Source of the DNA: Rhizobium acidisoli
GTDB lineage: Bacteria > Pseudomonadota > Alphaproteobacteria > Rhizobiales > Rhizobiaceae
Assembly: GCF_002531755.2 (NCBI RefSeq)
Contig: NZ_CP035001.1
Coordinates: forward strand, 62,001 to 126,000
Direction of reading: 5' to 3'
Length of the DNA: 64,000 nt
Shown: piece by piece, positions 1 through 7,580 of the stretch
Position numbering within the stretch: position 1 is the first letter of the stretch
How the letters are laid out: every line of letters begins with the position of its first letter
Program-made: the position numbers and the translations under genes
The notes under the pieces: model-generated
What the model saw: only the letters and a program-made list of their open reading frames with translations
Told to the model about the DNA's origin: nothing
The model's database searches: none

Positions 1-530
1 GCCAGGAAGTAGATCGTCACCAGCGGCACGCCGATCCACACATCGGTGACGATCGTTGCCCAGAAGGCGGTGCTGCCATAGGCGAGGAAGGCGACCGGAC
101 CGTCGACCAGACCGAGGCGCTGCAAAACGCCCGATATCATCCCGAACTGGCCATTATACATCCAGCCCCACATGAAGATGCCGATCGCCATCGGCACGAT
201 CCATGGCGGCATGGTCAAGAGCCGGAACAGCGAGCGGCCCGGCACGGCGGCATTCAGCATCGTCGCACCGAATGTGCCGATCACCATTTTCAGCGCGACC
301 GAGAAGAAGGTCCAGACGAAGGTGCGGAAGATGACCTCCGCAAAGGTGGCGTTGAAGATCTTCTGGTAATTGATCCAGCCGACCCAGTTGGTGGTCTTCT
401 TCAGCGACGCATCGGTGAAGGAGAGAATGAAGGTATCGACAAGGGGATAGGCGACGATGGCGAGAACATAGAGGACGGCCGGAAGAAGAAGGATCCAGGC
501 GAAGATGAAGGCGCTTCTTTGGACACTCAT
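1..530 (-). CDS. Sugar ABC transporter permease (CUT1, MalF-like), partial
   Basis: The frame reads leftward from an ATG at 530 and runs off the window start without a stop, so about 176 N-terminal residues are present. It begins MSVQRSAFIFAWILLLPAVL, a first membrane segment, and continues with further hydrophobic spans, including one around MPPWIVPMAIGIFMW. This is the usual pattern of the MalF-type permease of binding-protein-dependent sugar importers. The EAA loop that contacts the ATPase lies beyond the window. The gene follows the dehydrogenase at 544-1701 by only 13 bases on the same strand, so the two are probably one sugar or polyol utilisation operon. The substrate cannot be read from this fragment. 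Confidence 0.85.
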   Translation of the reverse strand, partial: MSVQRSAFIFAWILLLPAVLYVLAIVAYPLVDTFILSFTDASLKKTTNWVGWINYQKIFNATFAEVIFRTFVWTFFSVALKMVIGTFGATMLNAAVPGRSLFRLLTMPPWIVPMAIGIFMWGWMYNGQFGMISGVLQRLGLVDGPVAFLAYGSTAFWATIVTDVWIGVPLVTIYFL

Positions 531-543
531 CTTGCCGCCTTCC

Positions 544-1701
544 TCAAGCCGCTCTTGCGTGGAGCGCCTCGTCGAAGCGGTCCCAGATGGGACGCAGGTC
601 GACGACGGTTTTCTTCATCCTCGCCTCATCCATCGCCAAGGCGAGGATGCCAGCTTCGAGCGCGTTCAGCGTGGAAACCGGAAGTTCAAGCCCGGTGCGC
701 ACGCTTTCCAGCAGATCGCTCGCCATCTGTTCGTCGGCGCCGTAATGCTGAGAAAGTTCGGTGGCGGCATATTTATTTTCCACGACCTTCTTGCCGGTCA
801 GCTGCTCATGCACATCGAGATAGCCGCGCACGAAATCGCCTTCGGCCATGCCGCGCGAACCCATGATGGCGAAACGGCGGAACTGATCGGGCACGTTCAG
901 ATTGGTGTGGAAGTTCATGCCGACGCCATTTTCATATTCAACGATCGCCACCTGATAATCGATGATGTCGGCATCGCTGTCGAAGACCTTGTCCGATCCC
1001 ATCCAGCCGCTCGGCTTGCGGTGGAAAAGCTCGAGATCGTTGATCCCTTCGCGGGCCGGGTCGTTGGCCGGAATGAAGCTCTTGCGGCCACCGAAGCTTG
1101 CCACCCGTTCCGGCCGCGCGCCGACGACACCATTATAAAGGTCGAGGTCGTGGCAGCATTTCTCCAGCATGAAGCTGCCGGAATAGCGCTCATAACGGCG
1201 CCAGTCGCGCATGAAGAAGGCGCCGTGATAAGGCTCGATGTGCTCGGAAGCCTCGATCGAGACGATCTGGCCGAGTTTGCCCTCGGCCTGGATGGCGCGC
1301 AGATCCTTATAAAGCGGGGAATAACGCAGCACCAGACCGACCATCAGCCGCTCATGGCCGAATTTCGCCATCAGATGGGCAAGCTCGATGCTTTCGGCGA
1401 TTGTGGTCACGATCGGCTTTTCGCAGAAGACCTTGAGACCGGCTTGCAACCCGAGCCTGATATGATCGAGATGCAGGTGATTGGGAGAGCCGATCATCAG
1501 CAGATCGAGCTTTTCGGACGCCAGCAACTCCTCTGGCGAAGCATAGGCCTTGCCGACCGAAACTCCCTTTTCCGTCAATCCGGGAAGTCCGGCAGGTTCC
1601 GGATCGACATAGCCGACAATGTCGAAGCTGCTATCGATCGCTTTGAACACATATCCGAGATAGCCGAGCCGGAATCCCAGCCCGATGATTCCCACTTTCA
1701 T
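544..1701 (-). CDS. Gfo/Idh/MocA family NAD(P)-dependent oxidoreductase
   Basis: This is a 385-residue protein. The N-terminus MKVGIIGLGFRLGYLGYVF is a Rossmann nucleotide-binding loop, and the ECEKP-type motif of the family appears as FCEKPIVTT near residue 100. The C-terminal half is the mixed alpha/beta substrate domain. Family members oxidise or reduce sugars, inositols and sugar derivatives in the cytoplasm. I start at the ATG at 1701 because the Rossmann fold begins there and a GGGAA sequence lies about 10 bases upstream; an in-frame ATG at 1767 would add an AT-rich, non-conserved leader. It precedes a sugar ABC permease by 13 bases, which suggests catabolism of the imported sugar. The substrate is unknown. 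Confidence 0.85.
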   Translation of the reverse strand: MKVGIIGLGFRLGYLGYVFKAIDSSFDIVGYVDPEPAGLPGLTEKGVSVGKAYASPEELLASEKLDLLMIGSPNHLHLDHIRLGLQAGLKVFCEKPIVTTIAESIELAHLMAKFGHERLMVGLVLRYSPLYKDLRAIQAEGKLGQIVSIEASEHIEPYHGAFFMRDWRRYERYSGSFMLEKCCHDLDLYNGVVGARPERVASFGGRKSFIPANDPAREGINDLELFHRKPSGWMGSDKVFDSDADIIDYQVAIVEYENGVGMNFHTNLNVPDQFRRFAIMGSRGMAEGDFVRGYLDVHEQLTGKKVVENKYAATELSQHYGADEQMASDLLESVRTGLELPVSTLNALEAGILALAMDEARMKKTVVDLRPIWDRFDEALHARAA

Positions 1702-2027
1702 GCCGATCAAGTTCCCAATTAAGTAATTTATTTTCTTTAAGTTGGGACAAAAATCGAGAGGCGTCAATAGAAAACGGGCCTCAAAGCGCGAGCGTGAAAT
1801 TAATTTTCATAGACCGGCGGATGGCGCCGATTGTTGGCTGCGACCCGCCGGATGCGGATTGCCGAAGGAAATAGCCCGCACCGCTTGAAGCAGCGGCGAA
1901 TTCAGCGTCCTTTGCAGCAGCCGGTGATCGTCCCGACAGCCACACGCGGGACTCGCGAAATGTTGAAAAGACACATGAGTTTACGTGTGTAGGATGGCGC
2001 GAGACCCGAAGGCAAGGAGGAGCCATC
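1702..2027. other. Divergent intergenic region, no gene seen
   Basis: This 326-base gap separates the leftward dehydrogenase from the rightward dienelactone-hydrolase-like gene and must carry both promoters. The part next to the dehydrogenase (about 1715-1760) is AT-rich. Just before the rightward gene there is an imperfect inverted sequence, ACACAT..ACGTGTGT, at about 1971-1990 and a strong ribosome binding site (AAGGAGG, 2014-2020). I could not define convincing -35/-10 pairs. Confidence 0.5.
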
Positions 2028-2915
2028 ATGACCCGCATGACAGCCAAGGATTTCCCTCAGGAACTTCTCGAACTCTATGATTATTACGCGCACGGGAGGA
2101 TTACCAAGCGCGAGTTTCTCGACCGGGCCGGCAAATTCGCCGTCGGCGGGCTGACGGCAGCCGCCATTCTTTCGTCGCTGAGCCCGGACTATGCGCTGGC
2201 GACCCAGGTGGAGTTCACCGATCCCGACATATCAGCCGAATACATCACCTATCCCTCGCCGAAAGGAAATGGAGATGTCCGCGCCTATCTCGTCCGCCCC
2301 GCAAAAGCCGCCGGCAAAGTCGCGGCCGTGGTGGTCGTGCACGAGAACAGAGGCCTGAACCCCTATATCGAAGATGTGGCGCGGCGCGTGGCAAAGGCCG
2401 GGTTCATCGCGCTGGCGCCGGATGGACTGACGTCAGTCGGAGGTTATCCCGGCAACGACGAGAAGGGGCGGGATCTGCAGCAGAAGGTCGACCCGGAAAA
2501 GCTGATGAACGACTTCTTCGCGGCCGTGGAGTTTCTGATGAAGAGCGACCTCACCACCGGCAAGGTCGGCATCACCGGCTTCTGCTACGGCGGCGGCGTC
2601 GCCAATGCTGCGGCGGTCGCCTATCCGGAGCTTGCCGCAGCCGTGCCGTTCTACGGCAGGCAACCGCGCGCCGAGGACGTGCCGAAGATCAAGGCGCCCC
2701 TGCTTCTCCATTATGCCGGGCTGGACAAGGGCATCACCGACGGCTGGCCGGCCTATGAAGCCGCGCTGAAATCGTCGCAAAAAACCTACGAAGCCTATGT
2801 CTACCCCGACGTCAATCACGGCTTCCACAATGATTCCACGCCGCGCTACGACGAAGCGGCGGCCAAGCTCGCCTGGCAGCGCACGGTCGACTGGTTTAAG
2901 AAATACCTCGTCTGA
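2028..2915 (+). CDS. Dienelactone hydrolase family protein, exported
   Basis: This 295-residue alpha/beta hydrolase has the dienelactone hydrolase nucleophile elbow GFCYGGG with Cys186. Asp233 (in AGLDKG) and His264 (in NHGFHND) complete the Cys-Asp-His triad. Residues 1-60 carry a leader with [15 protein letters not shown] followed by a hydrophobic stretch. This resembles a twin-arginine signal with KR in place of RR, so export to the periplasm is likely but not certain. AAGGAGG lies 7 bases before the ATG. The family hydrolyses lactones and esters; this YghX-like branch has no firmly known substrate. It stands alone, with its own gap on each side. Confidence 0.85.
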   Translation: MTRMTAKDFPQELLELYDYYAHGRITKREFLDRAGKFAVGGLTAAAILSSLSPDYALATQVEFTDPDISAEYITYPSPKGNGDVRAYLVRPAKAAGKVAAVVVVHENRGLNPYIEDVARRVAKAGFIALAPDGLTSVGGYPGNDEKGRDLQQKVDPEKLMNDFFAAVEFLMKSDLTTGKVGITGFCYGGGVANAAAVAYPELAAAVPFYGRQPRAEDVPKIKAPLLLHYAGLDKGITDGWPAYEAALKSSQKTYEAYVYPDVNHGFHNDSTPRYDEAAAKLAWQRTVDWFKKYLV

Positions 2916-2940
2916 GAACGGCTTGATTTGAATGATCTGC

Positions 2941-2961
2941 GGCGGGGAGGCATTCTCCGCC
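2941..2961 (+). terminator. Possible terminator hairpin after the hydrolase gene
   Basis: Arms GGCGGGGA and TCTCCGCC pair with one mismatch around a five-base loop, 26 bases after the stop of the dienelactone-hydrolase-like gene. There is no T-tract, so termination is uncertain. Confidence 0.3.
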
Positions 2962-3142
2962 GTCCAGGGCAGTTCTGCGACAACCCTGGGATTTCAGCTC
3001 CTATCGGGATTGCCCTGCGCTTTGCCCCCGGCGTTTGGCTACTGCGGGCCGTCGGCCTAGAAGAACACTGTCACGCCGACGGTGTTAAGGACGAAGCTCG
3101 TTCGACCGACCCGGCGCATTTCCACCCGACAGGGATACTGCA

Positions 3143-3694
3143 ATGCAAGACAATGCCATATCCGGGGACGGCCCAGACGATGCCACGATGCCGAACGGCG
3201 GATTGTCGGAAATCCTCGCTCCGGGTCTCTCCGTCGTTTTCTGCGGATTGAACCCTGCCCTGTCCGCGGTTCGAGACGGACATAATTTCTCGAACCCGAG
3301 CAACCGTTTTTGGCGCGTATTACATCTGGCCGGATTTACACCGCGGTTGCTTCGGGCGGAAGGAGAGCGCGCGTTATTGCAATATGGCTATGGCCTGACA
3401 TCCGCAGTTTCACGTCCCACGAAAAGCGCAAGTGAGCTGAAGAGGCAGGATTATCTAAGCGCCGCGCCCGTCTTGGAAAAGAAGATCCGAACATTTGCGC
3501 CAACCACTTTGGCCTTTCTTGGAAAGGCGGCATATGCGGCCATCAGCCTTCGAGCCGATGTTGAATGGGGTCGGCAACCCGAGGAATTTGCCGGTGCCGT
3601 CATCTGGCTGCTGCCCAATCCGAGTGGTCTCAACAAAGCTTTCAGCTTGACCGGATTAACCGAACATTATCGCGAGCTAAGATCGACACTCTGA
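3143..3694 (+). CDS. mug: Mismatch-specific (G:U/T) DNA glycosylase Mug
   Basis: This 183-residue protein closely follows the E. coli Mug pattern. It has APGLSVVFCGLNPALSA (GLNP at 35-38, with the catalytic Asn37), NPSNRFWRVL at 51-60, the RPTKSASEL segment near 92-99, and the C-terminal insertion loop NPSGLN at 159-164. Mug removes uracil and 3,N4-ethenocytosine opposite guanine and feeds base-excision repair. The chosen ATG gives a 15-residue leader; a second ATG at 3188 is equally possible. The gene is 67 bases upstream of the MOSC-reductase fusion in the same direction, and both genes may deal with damaged bases. The local GC is somewhat below that of neighbours. Confidence 0.9.
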   Translation: MQDNAISGDGPDDATMPNGGLSEILAPGLSVVFCGLNPALSAVRDGHNFSNPSNRFWRVLHLAGFTPRLLRAEGERALLQYGYGLTSAVSRPTKSASELKRQDYLSAAPVLEKKIRTFAPTTLAFLGKAAYAAISLRADVEWGRQPEEFAGAVIWLLPNPSGLNKAFSLTGLTEHYRELRSTL

Positions 3695-3761
3695 ACCGCC
3701 TTCAATGGCGCTATGATAAAGGCGTGCCTGTTATCGGTGATCGTCATTCGGGAGAAATGTC

Positions 3762-5522
3762 ATGGTACGCTTGCTCTCAGTCAATGTGGGCCTGCCGCGC
3801 GACATCGCTTGGCAAGGCAAGATCGTCAACACCGCCATTTGGAAAACGCCGGTCGACGGCCCGCGCATGGTGCGGCGACTGAACGTGGATGGCGATGGAC
3901 AAGCGGACCTCGCCGGCCATGGCGGTGAAGGCCGCGCGGTCTTTGTCTATCAGATCGATTCCTACCGGTACTGGCAGGAGCAGTTGCGCCGAGCCGACTT
4001 TGTCCACGGGCAGTTTGGAGAGAATTTTACCATCGATGGTTTGCCGGACACAGAAGTCTGCGTTGGAGACCGTTATCGGATCGGCGCCGCGTTGTTCGAG
4101 GTGACGCAGCCGCGCGTCACCTGCTACCGGCTTGGCATACGCATGGACGAGCCTGAGATGGCCGCACTGCTGGTCAAACATGGCCGTCCCGGTTTCTACT
4201 TGCGTGTGCTCGAAGAAGGGGAGGTGCAGGCAGGCAACGAGATCACAAAGGTTGCGTCCGGCCCCGAGGGCATGAATATCTTTACGATCAACGCGCTGCT
4301 TTATATGCCCGGCCACCCTCGTGACCAGTTGGAGCGCGCGCTGCGCATCCCGGCTCTGAGCAGCGGCTGGCGTGGTTCATTCGAGGCGCTGCTCAAGCAG
4401 AAACGGGAGGAGGGAGAGGCGACAGGAAATGCCGGGCTTGCCGCCGCGTCCGGTCCGCCGCCCGCATGGCGCGGTTTCCGCCCTATGCGTGTGTCGCGCA
4501 AGGTGCGGGAAAGCGGCGATGTGACCTCGCTCTTGCTCGAACCGACGGATGGCCAACCCGTTGCCGCGGTATTGCCCGGGCAGTTCGTGGTGTTGCGGCT
4601 CGAACCAGCTTCTCCGCCGGCGATGATGCGTAGCTATTCGCTGTCAGGCGAACCCAGCGCCAGTCATTATCGCGTCAGCGTCAAACGGGAGGCCCACGGC
4701 CTTGCCGGCGCTTACATCGACGATGAACTGCAGGTTGGAGACATCGTGCAGGCAAGTGCCGCACGCGGCGGTTTCACGTTGCGGCCGGGCGCCTCGCCGG
4801 TTGTTCTCTTAAGTGCGGGTATCGGCGTAACGCCAGTGCTGGCGATGCTTCACGTTCTGGCGGCCGAAGCATCGACCCGGCAAGTCTGGTGGCTGTACGC
4901 GACCCGCAACGGCCGCGAACATCCGTTTGCCGAAGAGGCGCGCGGGCTGCTTGGGAGGCTTGCCCACCATCGCAGCCACATTTGCTACAGTTCGCCCGAT
5001 CCCGCGGATCGTCCTGAGCTGGATTTCAACGCTTCCGGCCGTCTGGATGTGCCGGCGCTAAGAGCGCTCAAGCTACCACACTATTGTGATGTCTATATCT
5101 GCGGCCCCTCGACGTTCATGAGCGATTTGACCGACGGGCTGACTGCCCTGGGCATCGCCCCGGATCGCATCCACAGCGAGATGTTCGGCGCCGGTCCGTC
5201 GATAACCCCAGGAATGTCTGCATCGCCGCCTCGTCCGCCACACTTACCGGCAGGGTCTCCAGGCTCCGGGCCGATGGTGTCATTTGCGCGCACCGGTCTC
5301 GAGGTGCACTGGGAGTCGACATTCCAGAACCTGCTCGAACTGGCGGAGGCCTGTGATGTGCCGGTGCGATGGTCGTGCCGAACCGGCGTCTGTCACACAT
5401 GCGAGACCGGGCTTGTCGCAGGGAGCGTCGGCTACCGGCCGGACCCAGTCGATGCGCCGGCGGATGGCAACGTGCTGATCTGCTGCTCAAAGCCTCAGGG
5501 CGACATCGTGATCGATTTGTAA
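3762..5522 (+). CDS. MOSC domain / ferredoxin reductase / 2Fe-2S fusion protein
   Basis: A single 586-residue protein holds three parts. Residues 1-220 form a YiiM-like MOSC domain with the conserved Cys121 in RVTCYRLGIRMDEPEM, the expected molybdenum-cofactor ligand. Residues 240-480 form an FAD- and NAD(P)H-binding reductase (RSYSLSG for flavin, SAGIGVTPVLAML for nucleotide). Residues 500-586 form a plant-type 2Fe-2S domain with Cys539, Cys544, Cys547 and Cys574/575. MOSC proteins such as YiiM reduce N-hydroxylated bases (for example 6-hydroxylaminopurine) but normally need a separate reductase. Here the whole electron chain from NAD(P)H to Moco would be on one chain. GGGAGAAA precedes the ATG. 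It follows mug closely. Confidence 0.85.
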   Translation: MVRLLSVNVGLPRDIAWQGKIVNTAIWKTPVDGPRMVRRLNVDGDGQADLAGHGGEGRAVFVYQIDSYRYWQEQLRRADFVHGQFGENFTIDGLPDTEVCVGDRYRIGAALFEVTQPRVTCYRLGIRMDEPEMAALLVKHGRPGFYLRVLEEGEVQAGNEITKVASGPEGMNIFTINALLYMPGHPRDQLERALRIPALSSGWRGSFEALLKQKREEGEATGNAGLAAASGPPPAWRGFRPMRVSRKVRESGDVTSLLLEPTDGQPVAAVLPGQFVVLRLEPASPPAMMRSYSLSGEPSASHYRVSVKREAHGLAGAYIDDELQVGDIVQASAARGGFTLRPGASPVVLLSAGIGVTPVLAMLHVLAAEASTRQVWWLYATRNGREHPFAEEARGLLGRLAHHRSHICYSSPDPADRPELDFNASGRLDVPALRALKLPHYCDVYICGPSTFMSDLTDGLTALGIAPDRIHSEMFGAGPSITPGMSASPPRPPHLPAGSPGSGPMVSFARTGLEVHWESTFQNLLELAEACDVPVRWSCRTGVCHTCETGLVAGSVGYRPDPVDAPADGNVLICCSKPQGDIVIDL

Positions 5523-5859
5523 AGGCAGGGTATCTTGCTTGTCTTTCCGGGATGCCCGGTGTCGTCATTGCCTTGCAAACATCGAGGATGCCATGCTGCT
5601 CAAGGGCAAACGAGTATTGATGGTGTGGGACATGGGCGCTTCGGCGCTTCTTTCACGACGCCCCAACAACGCTGTAATGTCCCGAATCGCGGCACAATCC
5701 TCAAGTCGCTTCCGATTTACGCATTTATGCGGTAGCTTACCTGATGGCCTTAAAAGGTTTTCGCTCGGCGCTAAAGAAGGCCTCAAACGGCGAAGTACCG
5801 ACGTCGGGATTTCAGAATACGTTCTGTCATGAATGATTAGGCCAAAATGTGATCTGCAC
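5523..5859. other. Long intergenic stretch with a possible response-regulator remnant
   Basis: No convincing intact gene lies between the MOSC fusion and the small gene at 5918. Reading from the ATG at 5593, the first residues, LLKGKRVLMVWDM, resemble the first strand of a CheY-like receiver (usually RVLVVEDE). The acidic pair is lost and the similarity stops after about 20 residues. It may be a decayed gene fragment or chance. Confidence 0.25.
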
Positions 5860-5884
5860 GGAACAAGAATGCCCCTAACGGGTT
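5860..5884 (+). promoter_or_regulatory. Possible ECF (EcfG/RpoE-like) stress promoter
   Basis: GGAAC at 5860-5864 is followed 16 bases later by GGTT at 5881-5884. The general-stress sigma factors of alphaproteobacteria recognise GGAAC-N16/17-CGTT, so this matches all of the -35 and three of four -10 bases. It lies about 34 bases before the start of the 72-residue gene at 5918. Confidence 0.35.
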
Positions 5885-5917
5885 TCGAACCTTAGCGTTC
5901 AATAGGAGGAGCATTTC

Positions 5918-6136
5918 ATGCCTACGGTTGCCGCGACATCCATCACTCCCCCGGACCAGCATCTTGTCACAGCGCGCGAAGCCCTTGAGCCGCTTTACGA
6001 GAAGCTCGAGCTTCAAACGGAATCGCTGGTGCTGGCTGCGGCGCTGGAGGCGGGATGGTCTCCGGATGAGGCGACGGAGGCGCTTGCGGCACTCAGACTG
6101 CAGGACGCCCTTTTCACCCTTGGACGCACGAATTAG
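5918..6136 (+). CDS. Small uncharacterised protein (72 aa)
   Basis: An AGGAGGA ribosome binding site (5905-5911) is well placed before the ATG, which argues for a real gene. The product is acidic and probably mostly helical, with alanine- and leucine-rich segments (LEPLYEKLELQTESLVLAAALEAGW) and no Cys, signal or membrane segment. I do not recognise a family. It is convergent with the DUF606 transporter pair and may be driven by the ECF-like promoter at 5860, which would make it a stress gene. Confidence 0.6.
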   Translation: MPTVAATSITPPDQHLVTAREALEPLYEKLELQTESLVLAAALEAGWSPDEATEALAALRLQDALFTLGRTN

Positions 6137-6177
6137 CCGATATTCCGTCGCTGACAGCTTCGGCAGAATGCCGGCGG

Positions 6178-6618
6178 CTATTGCGAGCCGCCGCTTTTGC
6201 GTCGCCTCCGGCTGACCATCATTCCGCCGACGATCAGAACAATTCCGGTCGCGGTCGCCCAGAACGAGGTCGGAGCGGCGCGCGCATATTCCAGCGCCAC
6301 GCTGGTGACCATCTGGCCGCCAATGATCAGCAGAGCCGTATTGACCGCGCCGATGCGCGCAATCGCCCAACTGCCGGCCGCCACGAAAACGACGCCGATC
6401 GGACCACCGAGATAGATATACCAAGGGGCCTCCGCAGCGCCGGCCGGAAGCAGGCCTCCGACAGCGAGACCAAGACAGGTCAGCACAATAAAGCCTACGG
6501 CATGGTTCCAGAAGGATGCGATGAGCGGCGTGGTCGAGATGCTCAACCGCCCATTGAGCTGACGGCTGAGGCCGACGAGCACGCCGCCGAGGCAGGCAAT
6601 GAGAATGAACACCGTCAC
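6178..6618 (-). CDS. DMT/DUF606 (YdcZ-like) transporter, second half of a pair
   Basis: This is a 146-residue membrane protein with about five hydrophobic segments, starting VTVFILIACLGGVLVGLSRQ and ending with a basic tail (SRRRRKSGG). The GLSRQLNGRLS..TPLIASFWNHAVG stretch is the DUF606 signature. The start is a GTG at 6618, which overlaps the stop of the upstream partner as GTGA. Translational coupling to a homologous partner of similar size is typical of small paired drug/metabolite transporters that assemble as dimers. The substrate is unknown. Confidence 0.75.
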   Translation of the reverse strand: MTVFILIACLGGVLVGLSRQLNGRLSISTTPLIASFWNHAVGFIVLTCLGLAVGGLLPAGAAEAPWYIYLGGPIGVVFVAAGSWAIARIGAVNTALLIIGGQMVTSVALEYARAAPTSFWATATGIVLIVGGMMVSRRRRKSGGSQ

Positions 6619-7100
6619 GCCCCACCTCGCCCAAACAGGATGATGAGTGCGCCGCCGGTGACGACCAGGCCGAGCGCGGCGATGTCCCGCATATCCGGGC
6701 GCCGCTTCGGCAGACCGAACAGTCCCCAATTGTCGGCCGCCAGGCTGAAAGCGACCTGGCCTGCCAAACCCAAAGCCAAGGTACCGGAGAGCCCGAGCGG
6801 CGAGTTGACCGCAGTCGAGGTCAAAATGACCGTTGCGGCGCCGGATACGCCCCCCATATAGGCCCACAAGGGCGCCCTGGCGGTTTTGCCCGCCGTTGCA
6901 GTGCGCCGGCGGTAAAGCGCCAAAAGAAGGATGACGGCGGCGACCATGCCTGCGCCGTGCGCGGTCCAGGATGAGAACAGCGGATTGGCGTATCGTGCCA
7001 GTTCCCCATTCAGATGCACCATGAAGGTCAGGAGCCCACCGGTCGCAAAAGCGCCGATGAAATAGATGGGATGCGGATTGCGTGCCGTTTCGATGGTCAT
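6615..7100 (-). CDS. DMT/DUF606 (YdcZ-like) transporter, first half of a pair
   Basis: This is a 161-residue protein with about five membrane segments. The FMVHLNGELARYANPLFSSW stretch matches the same family as the downstream partner, to which it is a distant paralogue. I take the ATG at 7100, because GGGA sits 6-7 bases upstream; a TTG at 7115 would add five residues. The stop overlaps the GTG of the next gene. The pair probably forms one heteromeric inner-membrane exporter or importer. Confidence 0.75.
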   Translation of the reverse strand: MTIETARNPHPIYFIGAFATGGLLTFMVHLNGELARYANPLFSSWTAHGAGMVAAVILLLALYRRRTATAGKTARAPLWAYMGGVSGAATVILTSTAVNSPLGLSGTLALGLAGQVAFSLAADNWGLFGLPKRRPDMRDIAALGLVVTGGALIILFGRGGA

Positions 7101-7276
7101 TGCAGATCCCGTCAAAGAATCGATTGCGCCCGGTATTTTCAGATTGCTACCACAGCGCGCAGCTTTTCAGGAGGCGCAAAAGACGCGGCAGAACTGTCGC
7201 CTCTTGCATCCGGCCGGAGCTTTTCGCTTCGGCATCGGAGTGCTAAACGGCGGCGTCTGCATTTAAAGGAAATATA

Positions 7277-7516
7277 ATGAGAAAATTGTTTCGCCTGCTG
7301 CTGGTGGTCGCTCTGGCCGTCGTCGTCTTTACCGGTTTCCGCTGGTATCGCTATGTCAGCAACACTGACAGCCCCTATGATGAGATCGGCATCACCCTCA
7401 ACAATGCCATGCCCGGCCCGATCAACAGCTGGGGCTGCGCCAAGCTGAAAACCACCTTTGCCGGTTCCCTGCCGCCTTTGGGCTGCGCTGCCGCCGACGC
7501 GACGCAGTGGAAGTAA
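7277..7516 (+). CDS. Small membrane-anchored or secreted protein (79 aa)
   Basis: AAAGGAAA stands just before the ATG. Residues 1-22 (MRKLFRLLLVVALAVVVFTG) form a basic N-terminus followed by one hydrophobic span, either a signal anchor or an uncleaved signal. The rest is short and extracytoplasmic and has two Cys residues (WGCAKLK and LGCAA, about 17 residues apart) that could form a disulfide. I do not recognise a family. It ends 10 bases before a clear bidirectional hairpin. Confidence 0.6.
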   Translation: MRKLFRLLLVVALAVVVFTGFRWYRYVSNTDSPYDEIGITLNNAMPGPINSWGCAKLKTTFAGSLPPLGCAAADATQWK

Positions 7517-7526
7517 ACCGCTGCAA

Positions 7527-7547
7527 GGCTGCGCCGCCGGCGCAGCC
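7527..7547. terminator. Bidirectional terminator hairpin
   Basis: Perfect 9-base arms GGCTGCGCC / GGCGCAGCC flank a three-base loop between two convergent genes, the 79-residue protein and the SLC13 permease. It probably terminates both, although no long T-tract is present. Confidence 0.6.
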
Positions 7548-7580
7548 TGAATTGCCTTGCGGTGTGGGCTGAATGCCGTG

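Noticed and set aside
505..1722. A 405-codon plus-strand frame opposite the Gfo/Idh/MocA dehydrogenase
   Set aside because: The minus-strand protein has Rossmann and EKP motifs; the plus frame has none.
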